A stretch of 55,745 nt of DNA from Mycobacterium gordonae (GCF_002101675.1 NZ_LQOY01000226.1:1-55745); one strand, 5' to 3'. Positions 17,523 to 27,132 are shown, counted from the first letter of the stretch. Numbers and translations: made by a program. The notes: generated from the letters alone by a model not told the origin.

Positions 17523-17855
17523 ATGGCAGAGACAGACACCGAGAAGAAGACCGTCGCCGAGCGCGCGGCAGACCTGTCCGAACGAGCGGCCGGCCTGTCC
17601 GACGATGTCCTCAAGTCGGTCGAATCCGGACAGCGGGCGGCGATTGACGCCGTACGCAAGTTCGTCGGCACCGTGGAGGAGTCGCTGCCGGGGCATGGTG
17701 ATGACCACCCATCGCGGCGCAACACCATTGTGGACGCCGCTCTGGACATGGCGGACAAGCTCGTCAAGACCCAGTACGAGTTCATCCGCAGCGTCGTGAG
17801 CAGTGCAAACGAGGCGGTACACAAGCAAGCCGACACCAAGCCGCCTGCCGAGTAG
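17523..17855 (+). CDS. Hypothetical helical protein, phasin-like composition
   Basis: A 110-residue charged, Ala-rich protein without Cys, signal peptide or membrane segment. Residues 5-60 and 70-105 look like long amphipathic helices (VAERAADLSERAAGLSDDVL; IVDAALDMADKLVKTQYEFI). The pattern recalls small mycobacterial granule- or lipid-surface-associated proteins, but no family can be named with confidence. An AGGAG-like Shine-Dalgarno lies 9 bases before the ATG. It precedes the kinase gene on the same strand by 73 bases. Confidence 0.6.
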   Translation: MAETDTEKKTVAERAADLSERAAGLSDDVLKSVESGQRAAIDAVRKFVGTVEESLPGHGDDHPSRRNTIVDAALDMADKLVKTQYEFIRSVVSSANEAVHKQADTKPPAE

Positions 17856-17928
17856 CCGCCGCCGGCCGGCACCGCGGGTGGCGAGCGGAATTGGCTCCCC
17901 CGCCGTGCCGGTTTGTAGGCTTTCGGAC

Positions 17929-19695
17929 ATGCCGTTCAAAAACGGCGAGGTCTTCGCTGGCTACGTGATCGAGCGCCTGCTCGGCACTGGCGGGATGGGC
18001 GAGGTCTACCTCGCCCAGCACCCGCGTCTGCCACGTCACGACGCGCTGAAGGTCTTGTCCCTGGCAGCCACGGCCGACCAGGAGTTTCAGGCGAGATTCA
18101 AGCGCGAAGCCGAACTGGCGGCGACGCTGTGGCACCCGCACATCGTCGGCGTCCTCGACCGCGGCGAGTTCAACGGCCGGCTGTGGATCTCGATGGAATA
18201 CGTGGACGGCATGGACGCCGGCCAGTTGGTGCGCGAGCGCTATCCCGACGGGATGCCCGAGGGAGATGTCGCGGAAATCGTGACCGCGGTCGCCGAGGCG
18301 CTGGACTTCGGTCATGATCGTCGCCTGCTCCACCGCGACGTCAAGCCGGAGAACATCTTGGTGGCCGCGGCCGACGGCCACCGCCGCCGCGTGCTGCTGA
18401 CCGACTTCGGAATCGCCCGCAGGATCGACGACGTCAGCAACCTGACGGAGGCGAACGTCGCCGTTGGCACCATCAGTTACGTCGCGCCCGAACAACTGCT
18501 GGGCAAGCCGTTGGACGGTCGGGCGGACCAGTATGCGCTGGCCGCCACCACGTTCTTCCTGCTGACCGGCGCCCCGCCGTTTCAAGACTCGAACCGGGCC
18601 GTCGTGCTCAGCCACCACCTCAATTCGCCGCCGCCGCGGATATCGCAACGCCGGCCCGAGCTGGCACATCTGGACGCCGTGCTGGCGAAGGCGCTGGCCA
18701 AAGACCCGAACAAGCGGTACCCGACGTGCGCGGAATTCGCCCGCGCGCTCGCGCGGCACCAGCGGGCCGAAAGCCCCAGCGCTGCGGAGCGTCCAATGAC
18801 GCAGCGACTGGAACGTCTGATCATCAGCGGAACCGCGCGTGCCGTGCAAACAAGCCCGACCGGTGTCGAAGATCACGTCGGCACCCTGTCTCTGCACGTG
18901 CTGCCGCACGAACCGCTGGAGGACCTACCGGCTCTGCTTCCGGTCGAGATACAAACGGATCTGGTCCCGGGTCAGCTCACCGACGGGGACGAAGTCGAGG
19001 TCACCGGCATGTGGGACGGCGAGATCCTCGATGCCGACAAGATCGTCAACCTGTCGGCGGGCGCGCGCCCGAAGCGCCCGCGGCCTGCGGCTCCCGCCGC
19101 ATCGCCCACCGCGCCGATGGCCACCTCACCCAAGAGGCGCAAACGGTGGGCACTGGCGGCCCTGGCCGTTGTCGCCGTCATCGCGCTGACCGCCGGTGGC
19201 GTCTTCTACTTCACCCACGGATTCGGCCGCCAAACGCGGCCCGGACCCATCGTCAAGCCGGTGAGCGCCGCCGTGTTCTCACCCGACGGCACCCCGGACA
19301 ACCCGCAGGACGCCCGACTGGCGATCGACGGGAACCCCAACACCGGATGGTCCACCGTGACCTACACCGACGCGGTGCCCTTCCCGAAGTTCATCCAGGG
19401 GATGGGCCTCATCCTGCACCTGTCCGAACCCACGGCCTTGAGCGCGGTGATGCTCGACGTGCCCAGCACGGGGACCCAGGTACAGATCCGCTCGTCGCCT
19501 ACCGAAAAGCCCGCCAAACTCGCGGAGACGACCGAGTTGGCTCCCACCGCGACGTTGCAACCCGGGCGCAACCGGATTGCCGTGACGAAGCACGACAAGA
19601 CCACGAATGTGCTGGTGTGGATCTCCACGCTGGGCTCCACGAATGGTCAGAGCCGGACCGAGCTCTCCGATATCACTTTGCAGGCGGCCGGCTGA
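17929..19695 (+). CDS. Membrane Ser/Thr protein kinase with discoidin-like outer domain
   Basis: A 588-residue Hanks-type kinase. Residues 12-275 form the kinase: GTGGMGEVY glycine loop at 19-27, Lys41 for ATP, the LHRDVKPEN catalytic loop near 138 and the TDFG magnesium motif near 160. A basic, Pro-rich linker leads to one transmembrane helix (about 405-428, WALAALAVVAVIALTAGGVF). The outer domain (about 445-588) has the DGNPNTGWSTVTY feature of discoidin-like (F5/8C) beta sandwiches, similar to the outer domain of mycobacterial MurJ/MviN. It should therefore sense an extracellular ligand, possibly cell wall material. The ATG at 17929 places the glycine loop at the normal distance; the longer frame start at 17803 overlaps the upstream gene. 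Confidence 0.85.
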   Translation: MPFKNGEVFAGYVIERLLGTGGMGEVYLAQHPRLPRHDALKVLSLAATADQEFQARFKREAELAATLWHPHIVGVLDRGEFNGRLWISMEYVDGMDAGQLVRERYPDGMPEGDVAEIVTAVAEALDFGHDRRLLHRDVKPENILVAAADGHRRRVLLTDFGIARRIDDVSNLTEANVAVGTISYVAPEQLLGKPLDGRADQYALAATTFFLLTGAPPFQDSNRAVVLSHHLNSPPPRISQRRPELAHLDAVLAKALAKDPNKRYPTCAEFARALARHQRAESPSAAERPMTQRLERLIISGTARAVQTSPTGVEDHVGTLSLHVLPHEPLEDLPALLPVEIQTDLVPGQLTDGDEVEVTGMWDGEILDADKIVNLSAGARPKRPRPAAPAASPTAPMATSPKRRKRWALAALAVVAVIALTAGGVFYFTHGFGRQTRPGPIVKPVSAAVFSPDGTPDNPQDARLAIDGNPNTGWSTVTYTDAVPFPKFIQGMGLILHLSEPTALSAVMLDVPSTGTQVQIRSSPTEKPAKLAETTELAPTATLQPGRNRIAVTKHDKTTNVLVWISTLGSTNGQSRTELSDITLQAAG

Positions 19696-19798
19696 GGCTG
19701 CCAAAGACCCGCGGCCCAAGTGACCTTGTCCTCTGGCCGCGCCGCGGGCTGTGGCCGAACAATCGGATGGCGTAGCCGCGTGCGAGAAGAGGTGTCCG

Positions 19799-20698
19799 AT
19801 GCCCGAGACCACGTCAGCAATCCCATTCTCCGTCTGGCGAAAGATCGCCATGGCGACCTGGCGTCCGAGGACAGACCCGACGATCTCGGCCACGATCGAC
19901 ATCGAAGCCCCTCGACTGCTCGATTACATCGACCAGGTGCGCGACGCCACCGGCCAGCACATCACCCCGGTGGATCTCGTCGGCCGGGCTGCCGGCAAGG
20001 TCGTCGAAGCTCTGCCGGGCCTCAACGGGCGGGTGGTGTTCGGCAGTTTCCTGCCCTCCCCCACCGTCGATTGCTTCTTCGTCGTATCGCTTCGCACCGA
20101 TCCGGTATCCGGGGTCGAGGCAGCCAGAACCGATCTGTCGGGCACCGTCGTGCGCCGCATCAACGAGAAGCCGCCCTGGGCGATCGCCAAGGAGCTGGCC
20201 GATCGCGCCGGCCGTATCCGCGACGATCATGACCCGCAGTTCAAGAAGATGAAGGCCATGGTGAAGGGGTTGCCGCCGCTGCTGCTTCGTCCGCTGATGG
20301 CGGGCGTGGGATTCGTCACCGAGAGCCTGCAGTTGGCCCTGCCGTTCACCGGACTCGAAGCCCGCCCGTACGGATCCATTCTGGTCAGCAACGTGGGGAC
20401 CTACGGCCTGGATTCAGCCGCCGCCCCGGTGCCGACGTTCTGCCACGTACCCATCACGATCCTGCTGGGAGCCGTGACCGACAAAGTATTGGCTCGAGAC
20501 GGTCAACCCGTCGTTCGTCCGGTGTTACCGCTGACGATTAACCTCGACCACCGGTTCGTCGATGGCTATCAGGCGGCGACGATGGCCCGCATCTTCCGCG
20601 AGTATCTCGCCGATCCCGCCGCGTTCGACCCCGTGCCGACTCAGGTCCCGTCGGGAGAGCTCGCGCCCGTGCCGTCCGAGGCCCCGGCGACCGCTTAG
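19799..20698 (+). CDS. Stand-alone 2-oxoacid dehydrogenase E2-type acyltransferase domain
   Basis: A 299-residue protein matching only the catalytic (CAT-fold) domain of E2 acyltransferases. The catalytic HxxxDG is present as HRFVDG near residue 250, and the fold ends TMARIFREYLADP. It lacks the lipoyl and subunit-binding domains that carry substrate in E2 proteins, so it probably transfers acyl groups from another carrier or acts as a distinct acyltransferase. A GAGAAGAGG Shine-Dalgarno sits 7 bases before the ATG at 19799, which settles the start. It converges on the LipY-like gene with 11 bases between. Confidence 0.8.
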   Translation: MPETTSAIPFSVWRKIAMATWRPRTDPTISATIDIEAPRLLDYIDQVRDATGQHITPVDLVGRAAGKVVEALPGLNGRVVFGSFLPSPTVDCFFVVSLRTDPVSGVEAARTDLSGTVVRRINEKPPWAIAKELADRAGRIRDDHDPQFKKMKAMVKGLPPLLLRPLMAGVGFVTESLQLALPFTGLEARPYGSILVSNVGTYGLDSAAAPVPTFCHVPITILLGAVTDKVLARDGQPVVRPVLPLTINLDHRFVDGYQAATMARIFREYLADPAAFDPVPTQVPSGELAPVPSEAPATA

Positions 20699-20709
20699 GC
20701 GGCTCGCGA

Positions 20710-21882
20710 TCAGGCGGCTATGCCCAGCTGGCGGTTGATGTCCGGCCAGTAGGGCAAACCGCTCGGAGTGAGCAGGATGAAGTCGTGAATGCCGGTCTGG
20801 TTCAGGATGAAGCTGACCGGGGCCCCTTGAGCGATGGCTGCCTGCTGAAGGACAGCCGCTTGGAGTACGAGTGGATCCAGCGCGCCGGAATAAACATACG
20901 TCGGGGGCAGCCCGGCCAATGACCCGTACAGCGGACTCACCATCGGGTTGGTCGTGGACAGACCGCCAGCCCACACCACGCCGAGATCGCGGGGGCCCAC
21001 GTCCAGCCACGGTGACAACAACACCATTGACGCAGGTACCGGGTCGCCGTGGCTGACCAGGTACTGAACGGAGGACAGTGCGAGATTGCCGCCCGCGGAG
21101 TCGCCGACGACGCTGACGTTCTCCGCCCCGTGCTGCGTGATCAGTGAGGAGATCAGGCCCGCCGTGCGGGGCACCACCCAGCCGGCGGTACCGCCTTCCT
21201 GCAGCAGCGGATAAATCGGCACCTCGAAGGTGGCGCCGGTCTGGTATGCCGTCACCGAGTAGTTGATCCAGTGGAAGAACGACGGCGGGAAAATGAACGC
21301 GCCGCCATGCAGGGCGACGACGTATTCACCGGTCGGATTGGCCGGCGTGATCTGTACGACCCGCATCCCGTCATACGAGGTGAACTGGACCGTCTGGCCC
21401 AGCAGCGCGTTCAGCAACGGCGGCGGAGAGTTACCGAGGAACCACGACAAGGGCGGCAGGTCGCTGGCGATCAGCGCCAGGAGCGGCGAACCCTGCACCG
21501 ACGTCAGAGACGCGAATCCGGCGCTTACGGTTGCGGGGATCTGTTGAACGCCGAGCACCACTTGCTCGAAGGCCGCCAACGGCGCAGCACTGGCCGCCTC
21601 AGCGGAGGCGTACGCGCCGGCGGCGACCTCCAGGGCCTGGGTGAACCGTTGTTGATAAGCGGTCAGCTGTGCGCTGAGTACTTGATAGCCCTCACCGTGG
21701 GCGCTGAACAGGGCGGCGATCGCCGCTGATATCTCGTCTTCCGCCGCAGCCAGTACGGCGGTAGTGGCCTGCGCCGCGCTCTGATTTGCGGTCGCGACCA
21801 CCGAGCCGATCGACGAAACCTCTGTCGCCGCGGCGGACATCACCTCCGGAAACGCAAGAACGTACGACACCGCGCCACTCAC
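20710..21882 (-). CDS. lipY: PE-domain lipase, LipY-like (short linker)
   Basis: A 390-residue PE-lipase starting at GTG. Residues 1-95 form the helical PE domain (YVLAFPEVMSAAATEV), with the ESX secretion signal YxxxE present as YASAE near residue 90. The hydrolase follows: oxyanion HGGAF near 192, nucleophile in GDSAGG near 263, Asp in SGALDPL near 335 and His in GIHDF near 366. It closely resembles M. tuberculosis LipY, a triacylglycerol lipase exported by ESX-5, but the linker between PE and lipase is about 40-50 residues shorter. It would act at the cell surface on host or stored lipid. A longer paralogue lies at 27583-28986. Confidence 0.85.
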   Translation of the reverse strand: MSGAVSYVLAFPEVMSAAATEVSSIGSVVATANQSAAQATTAVLAAAEDEISAAIAALFSAHGEGYQVLSAQLTAYQQRFTQALEVAAGAYASAEAASAAPLAAFEQVVLGVQQIPATVSAGFASLTSVQGSPLLALIASDLPPLSWFLGNSPPPLLNALLGQTVQFTSYDGMRVVQITPANPTGEYVVALHGGAFIFPPSFFHWINYSVTAYQTGATFEVPIYPLLQEGGTAGWVVPRTAGLISSLITQHGAENVSVVGDSAGGNLALSSVQYLVSHGDPVPASMVLLSPWLDVGPRDLGVVWAGGLSTTNPMVSPLYGSLAGLPPTYVYSGALDPLVLQAAVLQQAAIAQGAPVSFILNQTGIHDFILLTPSGLPYWPDINRQLGIAA

Positions 21883-21988
21883 CCTTCGATCGCCCGATGA
21901 GCCGGAGCTTATGCCGCCGCCGATGAGTCACGGGGCGGTTTGCGGGAAACCCATGTCGACCTGCGCCGTACTGGATAGGCTGCCGAAG

Positions 21989-22453
21989 ATGCAGGTTGCG
22001 CCGGAAATGCTCATCACCGCATCGCGTGCATTGGCAGCCATCGGATCCGACATACGATTCGCCCATCACGAGGCGGCAACACCGACCACCATCATCGCCA
22101 GCGCTGCCGGCGATGAGGTATCCACGGCAATCGCCGACGTTTTCCGGTCACATGCGCAGGATTTCCAGAAACTCGGCGGCCAGGTGGCCGCATTTCACGA
22201 CCAGTTCACCCAGGCTCTAACGGGGGGCGCTGACGCTTACCAGGGCGCCGAGGCCGCCAATGCCGCGGTGTTGTCGCCGGCCGCGGCCGTCGCGCCGGCC
22301 GCGGATGACAATCCCTGGACCTTTCTCGTACAGCTGGGAGCACTGATCCTGACGCCGCCCATTTTCGTTGCGTTGTTGGGCCTCGCGTCGACTCTGCTGG
22401 CGACCTACTGGGCGGCGACGCTGTTCAGCCAGATTGTGCTCGGCAACGCATAA
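21989..22453 (+). CDS. PE-family protein with C-terminal membrane segment
   Basis: A 154-residue protein starting at ATG 21989. Residues 1-90 match a divergent PE domain (APEMLITASRALAAIGSDI) with the YxxxE-type export signal YQGAE near residue 83. The tail has two hydrophobic segments (about 106-128 and 131-150). It may pair with a PPE partner but none is in the window. It is divergent from the LipY-like gene (107 bases between starts) and converges on the lysin gene with 12 bases between. A 5' extension to 21911 reads through unrelated sequence and is unlikely. Confidence 0.75.
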   Translation: MQVAPEMLITASRALAAIGSDIRFAHHEAATPTTIIASAAGDEVSTAIADVFRSHAQDFQKLGGQVAAFHDQFTQALTGGADAYQGAEAANAAVLSPAAAVAPAADDNPWTFLVQLGALILTPPIFVALLGLASTLLATYWAATLFSQIVLGNA

Positions 22454-22465
22454 GGTTCGCGGCGC

Positions 22466-25099
22466 TCAGGCGTCCTGCAGCGACCCTGCGCCGGTGGCGT
22501 TCCTGCTGCGGGTGGTGGCCTTCTTCTTGGCCGGGGATCGCCGCGCGCGCGTGGGGAGCGGCTTGGTCAGCGCGGGCGGGTTCGTGGCAGCAAGGTGGCC
22601 GGCGTTGTCTCCGTTGAGGACCTCCGCCAGCGCATCGACCAGAGTCCTGCCCCCTAGTTGCGGCCAGCCCTTGCCGTCCGGCCCCAACAACTGCACCCAG
22701 ATCTGTTGCAGCAGAGCGTGATCGGTGAGCTCAGGCATCTGCGTCTTCGGCTCCTCGACCTTCGGCTCCTGCTTCTCGAATTTCTTGAACACACCGAGGA
22801 TCGCCTTCTGGACCTCGCCGCGGAACCACTTCATGTCCATGTCACCCGGGTCCGGCTTGCCCTGGGTGTCGATACCCAGCGGGTTCTCGGCACCGGCCCA
22901 CTCCTTGTGCCCGATGACGTGGCTCGAGTCATACCCCAGCTTCTTCAGGATTGCCGCGGTGGCGTCTCGCATGGTGACGATCTGATCAGCGGGCCACGTC
23001 TCGTTGCCCGCGTAGTGCGACCCTGGTTGCCAGGCGCACTCGAACCCGATGAGCCGAGTGTTGCCGCAGCCGTCGGGGATTCCGGGATAACACCCCGAAC
23101 CGGCGTGGTTGCACGGCCCGACAGCCACCAAATGGAAGGTCCCGTCCGAGGTGATCAGCCCTTGTGACAGCGGCCCTGGCAGCCACCCTGTCGGCTGCAT
23201 GACGCCGTCGCGGATCACCTCCCACCGTTCCTTGACGTTGCCCGTGTGGTGGATCATCACGCCCCAGATCGGCCCCATCGAACTGGAGCCGTTCTCGCCA
23301 CATCCCGTGCCACGGTCCTGCCAGCCCTCGTGGACGACCAATCGTTTGCCGAGCGCTTCGCGCAGAACATCTTCCAGCCACACGGGGTCCCCGGTGTACG
23401 TCACTTCTTTTCCTTCCTCTTGGGTTCCTTGGGTTCCGGCGAAACGCTCGACCATCTCGCCGGCTTGTGTCATGCGGCTGCGGATTTCGTTGAGATAATC
23501 GCGGCGCGCGTCCGGATCGTGGTAAGCGTCGTCCGCGGAGTTTCGCCCGGACGCTGCTGGAGCCAGAAGATGTTCTTCCATACGTCTGGCGATGCCCCTG
23601 CACTGCAGCGCTTTTCGTCGAGCCGGTCAAGGAACACCCGGATGTTCTCATTGGGATCGTCGCGACCGGGATAGCTCTCGTCCTGCTGGTAGATGCCGTG
23701 CCATGCTCCCCCGCCGCCGATCGCGTCCGGACGCAGCCCCGACTCCTGTATCGCCGTCGACAGGCAGGCGATCACTTCGTCTCGGTTGTAGCGGCGCCGC
23801 AGTGTTTCGCCGATGATGACTTCCGCGACGGCATCGGCGCCGGACCCGTGATCCAGCGATCCCAGGCGCTTCAGCATCTTCCAGCGGGCCGAATCTTGTT
23901 GTGTCGCAGTGCTTACGGCGACGACATCCCATTGACCGAAGTCTTCTCGCAGGATGCGGTTGCGATCCACGCCGACGCCGCCGACGCGCTGTTTGTCGAT
24001 CTCGAACTGGTGCAGGTGGGCAGCCGGATGGACCTGTCCCCCGCTGTATCCCTCGTCCCAATTGTGCATCCAGAAATACGTCCCGATGCCGTCGCGGATC
24101 GCCCACTCGATGCAGGGGAAGTTGCAGTACACGCCCATCCGTTCTTTGCCGAGCCGTTCCTGCCAAGCCAGCAGGTACGGGCGGCAACTGGGTGTTCCAC
24201 TCTTGTTCGCTGGGGCAGGCGTCAATCGACACGTAGATCGGCGCGGTGTTCGGTCCACCGGCCTCGGTGTGCAGTCGCAGCCCCCGCTCGGCGTCTTTGC
24301 GCCCCTGCGCCGCTCCGCCTTTCCAGTCCGCGGTGGCGGCCTTACCGAACTGGTAGTTCGACACCACCGCGAGGCCGTGGGACCGCAGATCGTCGGCCTC
24401 CTGCTTGCGTAACGGTTTTCCGCGCATCCAGTCTTCGCGCGGGTCGGAGACGTAACGCACCGCTCCGGCGTACCCGGCGGCCCGGATCTGCTCGGCACTG
24501 GGAACACCGGCGGAATAGTCGACCAGCAGCTGGCCCACCAGCGACGTAACAGGCTCGATAGCTTGCCTTTTCGGCGCCTTCCGCGGATCGACCGCGTCGA
24601 TGAGCCACGCCTGGTTGGGATCGCGGTCCTGCCCACCTTTGCGACCGGGTGGGCCCCAGGTCTCGAAGTGCAGGTGCGGGCCCGAGGAACCACCCTCCGA
24701 GCCGACGACCGCGATCTGCTGGCCGGCCCGCACGCGCTCGTTGGTCTTCCATGGTTGACCGGTGTCCGGGTTCACCAATGATGACGGCGGCATGTGGCCG
24801 AGAACGAAGTCCAGGTCCCATTCCTGTTGTGCGTCGATCCACAGCCACGAACCGAAACCGCCCGGATCGTCATTGATTCCGACGTGGACGAAGAATCCGT
24901 CGGCAGGTGCATAGATCGGGGTGCCGTGACTGGCCGCGATATCGACACCACGATGATCGGGGCGGTCGCCGGTGCGGTAACCGCTACTCTGACCGGTATG
25001 GGTGCCGGGAGCCAGTGGGTGGTACTTCACCTTGCCCCCGGACTTATCAATCCTCAACTGGCGGGACGGCTTTGGCTTTGCGGCTTGTTTCGATGCCAT
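22466..25099 (-). pseudogene. LysA-like modular endolysin (M23, DUF1906, lytic, amidase) with two frameshifts
   Basis: Intact, this would be a protein of about 877 residues. The reading frame is right from 25099 to about 24188, then one extra C (CAGTTG-C-CGCCCG) shifts it. Homology continues in a second frame until about 23543, where one A is missing, and the original frame then resumes to the stop at 22466. Modules in order: M23 metallopeptidase (HRGVDIAA, HLHFE); DUF1906 glycoside-hydrolase-like domain (LLVDYSAGVPSAEQIRAAGY to YFWMHNWDEG); a transglycosylase-like domain (STAIQESGL, IYQQDESYPGR); an amidase_2 domain (IHHTGN, GHKEW); and a Lys/Ala-rich tail. This is typical of mycobacteriophage lysin A but with more modules than usual. 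Real inactivation or two homopolymer sequencing errors are both possible. It lies 21 bases downstream of the LysB gene. Confidence 0.75.
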
Positions 25100-25120
25100 G
25101 ATTTTCTTTCTCTGCGTTTC

Positions 25121-26260
25121 TCACGCGTTAGCGGCTGGTGCCGGCACCGCCAGCTGACCGGTCAGCAAGCTTCGCACCCAGCTCACCCCGCCGCTGATGT
25201 CGTAAGGCGAGTAGTGCGGGTTCGGCTTGTCGTTCAGGAACACGACGCCCGACATGATCGCGTCGATGATGGCCCAGATTTCTTCCGCAGGCTCGCGAAA
25301 CAGGGCGGCGATCTGGAAGGCCAGCGAGAACGAATTCGAGAAAATGTCGCCGCGCGCGACGGCCTGGTACACCGCCGCTTTCGCCTTGCTGGCGTTGTCG
25401 TCGCCGTTCTCGGCGAAGATATCTCCCCCGCGGTAGACGTCCAACCAGTTGTCCGGCTTCACCGGGAAGCCGGGCAGGCCGAAGCGCCGGTATGGGTCCA
25501 GGCCGTGCGTTTCGGTGTTCTTGATCCAACCCTCGGCCCAGGGAGCGATACTGCCGGTTGCGCGGCATGGGTTGCCGTACGCGAGCACGCCGAGCAGATC
25601 CGGCTCCCGCCATTCCAATGGCTTACCGGGTGCGAGATAGTTCATCCAGAAGTCGAACCCAACGATGGCGCCCTGACTGAAGATGCCGAGCACCCACTTG
25701 GTGCCCGCGGGGAACGGCACCCCGTTGTTCATGACGGTCGCCCCTACCAGGCGGGCGAGTTCGTTCTCGCCGCTGGCGTTATCGAACGGAAAGGCAGCGT
25801 TGTTGTAGCCGATCGGCTGATGGCGGCACAGCCCCTCACCTTCCAACTGAGTGGCCGTGTTGGCCACCGGACCGAAGAACATGTCCGACTTGTGGCCTTC
25901 GACGGTGAACATGATCGGCAGGATCGGCGCCGAGCCGGCCCGCACCCTGTCATCGGCGCCCGGTGCCGGGTAACTGCCCAGCCGTTGCCGGACAGCGAGA
26001 TTGGCGACCGCGCGCCCACTCGGATCGAGGATGATCGGGAGCCCGGTTCGCTGGCAGAACTGTTCGACGGCGCGCGCCACGAGTTCGTCGTAGTTCGGCT
26101 GGGCCACCACTCCCAGGTCGCGTGCCCACTGGTACTTGTCGTGCAATTTGGCCGTCATCAGCCGGATCGCGTCCCAGTTCGGAGCGTCGCGCGGTGTGTC
26201 AGCCCTGTCCACGTCGCCGACGCCCAGACCGATCCACTGTCCGTTCGCGTCATTGGCCAT
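25121..26260 (-). CDS. LysB-like mycolylarabinogalactan esterase, phage type
   Basis: A 379-residue protein like mycobacteriophage lysin B. The first 90 residues look like a peptidoglycan-binding region (DELVARAVEQFCQRTGLP). The alpha/beta hydrolase follows, with the nucleophile Ser in GIFSQGA near residue 190, Asp in the DVYRGGD region and His in NPHYSPYD near residue 350. LysB enzymes cut mycolic acids from arabinogalactan and finish lysis of mycobacteria. The ATG at 26260 starts MANDANGQW; the frame upstream to 26341 is basic and not conserved-looking. It is immediately upstream of the LysA-like gene, the phage order, but no phage structural genes are nearby. The hydrolase appears complete. 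Confidence 0.8.
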   Translation of the reverse strand: MANDANGQWIGLGVGDVDRADTPRDAPNWDAIRLMTAKLHDKYQWARDLGVVAQPNYDELVARAVEQFCQRTGLPIILDPSGRAVANLAVRQRLGSYPAPGADDRVRAGSAPILPIMFTVEGHKSDMFFGPVANTATQLEGEGLCRHQPIGYNNAAFPFDNASGENELARLVGATVMNNGVPFPAGTKWVLGIFSQGAIVGFDFWMNYLAPGKPLEWREPDLLGVLAYGNPCRATGSIAPWAEGWIKNTETHGLDPYRRFGLPGFPVKPDNWLDVYRGGDIFAENGDDNASKAKAAVYQAVARGDIFSNSFSLAFQIAALFREPAEEIWAIIDAIMSGVVFLNDKPNPHYSPYDISGGVSWVRSLLTGQLAVPAPAANA

Positions 26261-26596
26261 ATGAAACCGTCTCCTGCCTCGTCGCCAGGACGAAAGCCCG
26301 GCCGGCGGGACCGGACTGATTGGCGTAGGCCCCCTCGTCAACAGCGATTCGACGATCGCCCATGATTTTTGCCGCCCCGCCCGCTAGGGATGGTCTGATC
26401 ACAGCACCGCACTGAGCACGTCGATAGGGTCCAAAGTCCCGGAGCATCCAGCCTTTTGTTCGAGCACTTTCCAGGCAGCTCCACTAACCGTCCCGACGGC
26501 GCGAGTGCCGCCGACATGGCCGCGATGATCCGAAATGACTTTGCACGCAGCAGATTGCCCGGTGTCGGCAGCCCGCCGCGACCGCGATTAGAGACT

Positions 26597-26620
26597 AAGG
26601 ACCCCGCGATTGGGGCCCTT
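26597..26620. terminator. Hairpin in the gap between LysB and a secreted protein gene
   Basis: AAGGACCCC-GCGATT-GGGGCCCTT pairs 8 of 9 positions. It lies in a 401-bp gene-free stretch (26261-26661) that otherwise shows no coding sequence. There is no U-run after the stem on either strand. It could end transcription or fold in the leader of the secreted protein gene 42 bases downstream. Confidence 0.3.
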
Positions 26621-26661
26621 GGTCCACCCCGCGCCCCGGCCGGGCCGAATAGTGTCAGCGG

Positions 26662-27132
26662 ATGCGGCACTGGCAGTTTGGGGCGTTGGCCATGTTGGGT
26701 GCGGTGGCGATCTCGATCGCTCCGGCCGATGCTGCGCCTGGGGATGACAACACGCCACCGGTGGACGACCTCGACGGCTATCCGCTCGCCTCAGGCACCT
26801 ACAGTTCCTCGTCCTTTTCCTGGGTCTACTTCACCACACCCGATGGGCGCTACTGCGGCATTGCGCCCAACGGCGGACCGATCGGCTGCGACACGGTGCC
26901 AGCGGACGCTCCACCGGGAACCAACCAAACCTTCGCCGACGCGACCCACCCCGCCCAATATCGGCATTCGGACACCAAGACCTTCACCCGCAACTTCCCG
27001 GTGCTGCCCGCCGGCTACCGCGTTCAGACCATGGGTGCGGTCTGCGCGGTCGACAACCAGGGCGCGGTGCACTGCCAGACCGAGGGCAACCACGGGTTCA
27101 TCTTGTCGACTGAGCATGGCGTGCTCTGGTGA
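26662..27132 (+). CDS. Secreted conserved hypothetical protein
   Basis: A 156-residue exported protein. The signal peptide covers residues 1-24 (basic start, hydrophobic core, A-D-A-A cleavage). The mature part is rich in Pro, Thr and aromatic residues, with Cys in RYCGI, IGCD, VCAVD and VHCQ that could form two disulfides. It resembles short secreted mycobacterial proteins of unknown role; no enzymatic motif is present. Confidence 0.75.
   Translation: MRHWQFGALAMLGAVAISIAPADAAPGDDNTPPVDDLDGYPLASGTYSSSSFSWVYFTTPDGRYCGIAPNGGPIGCDTVPADAPPGTNQTFADATHPAQYRHSDTKTFTRNFPVLPAGYRVQTMGAVCAVDNQGAVHCQTEGNHGFILSTEHGVLW

Noticed and set aside
17782..18909. Minus-strand frame of 375 codons opposite the kinase
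   Set aside because: The opposite strand encodes a full kinase with all motifs; the frame is a GC-bias shadow.
24794..26365. Plus-strand frame of 523 codons over the LysB region
   Set aside because: It is antisense to LysB and the LysA N-terminus, has a His/Arg-rich composition and no recognisable domain.
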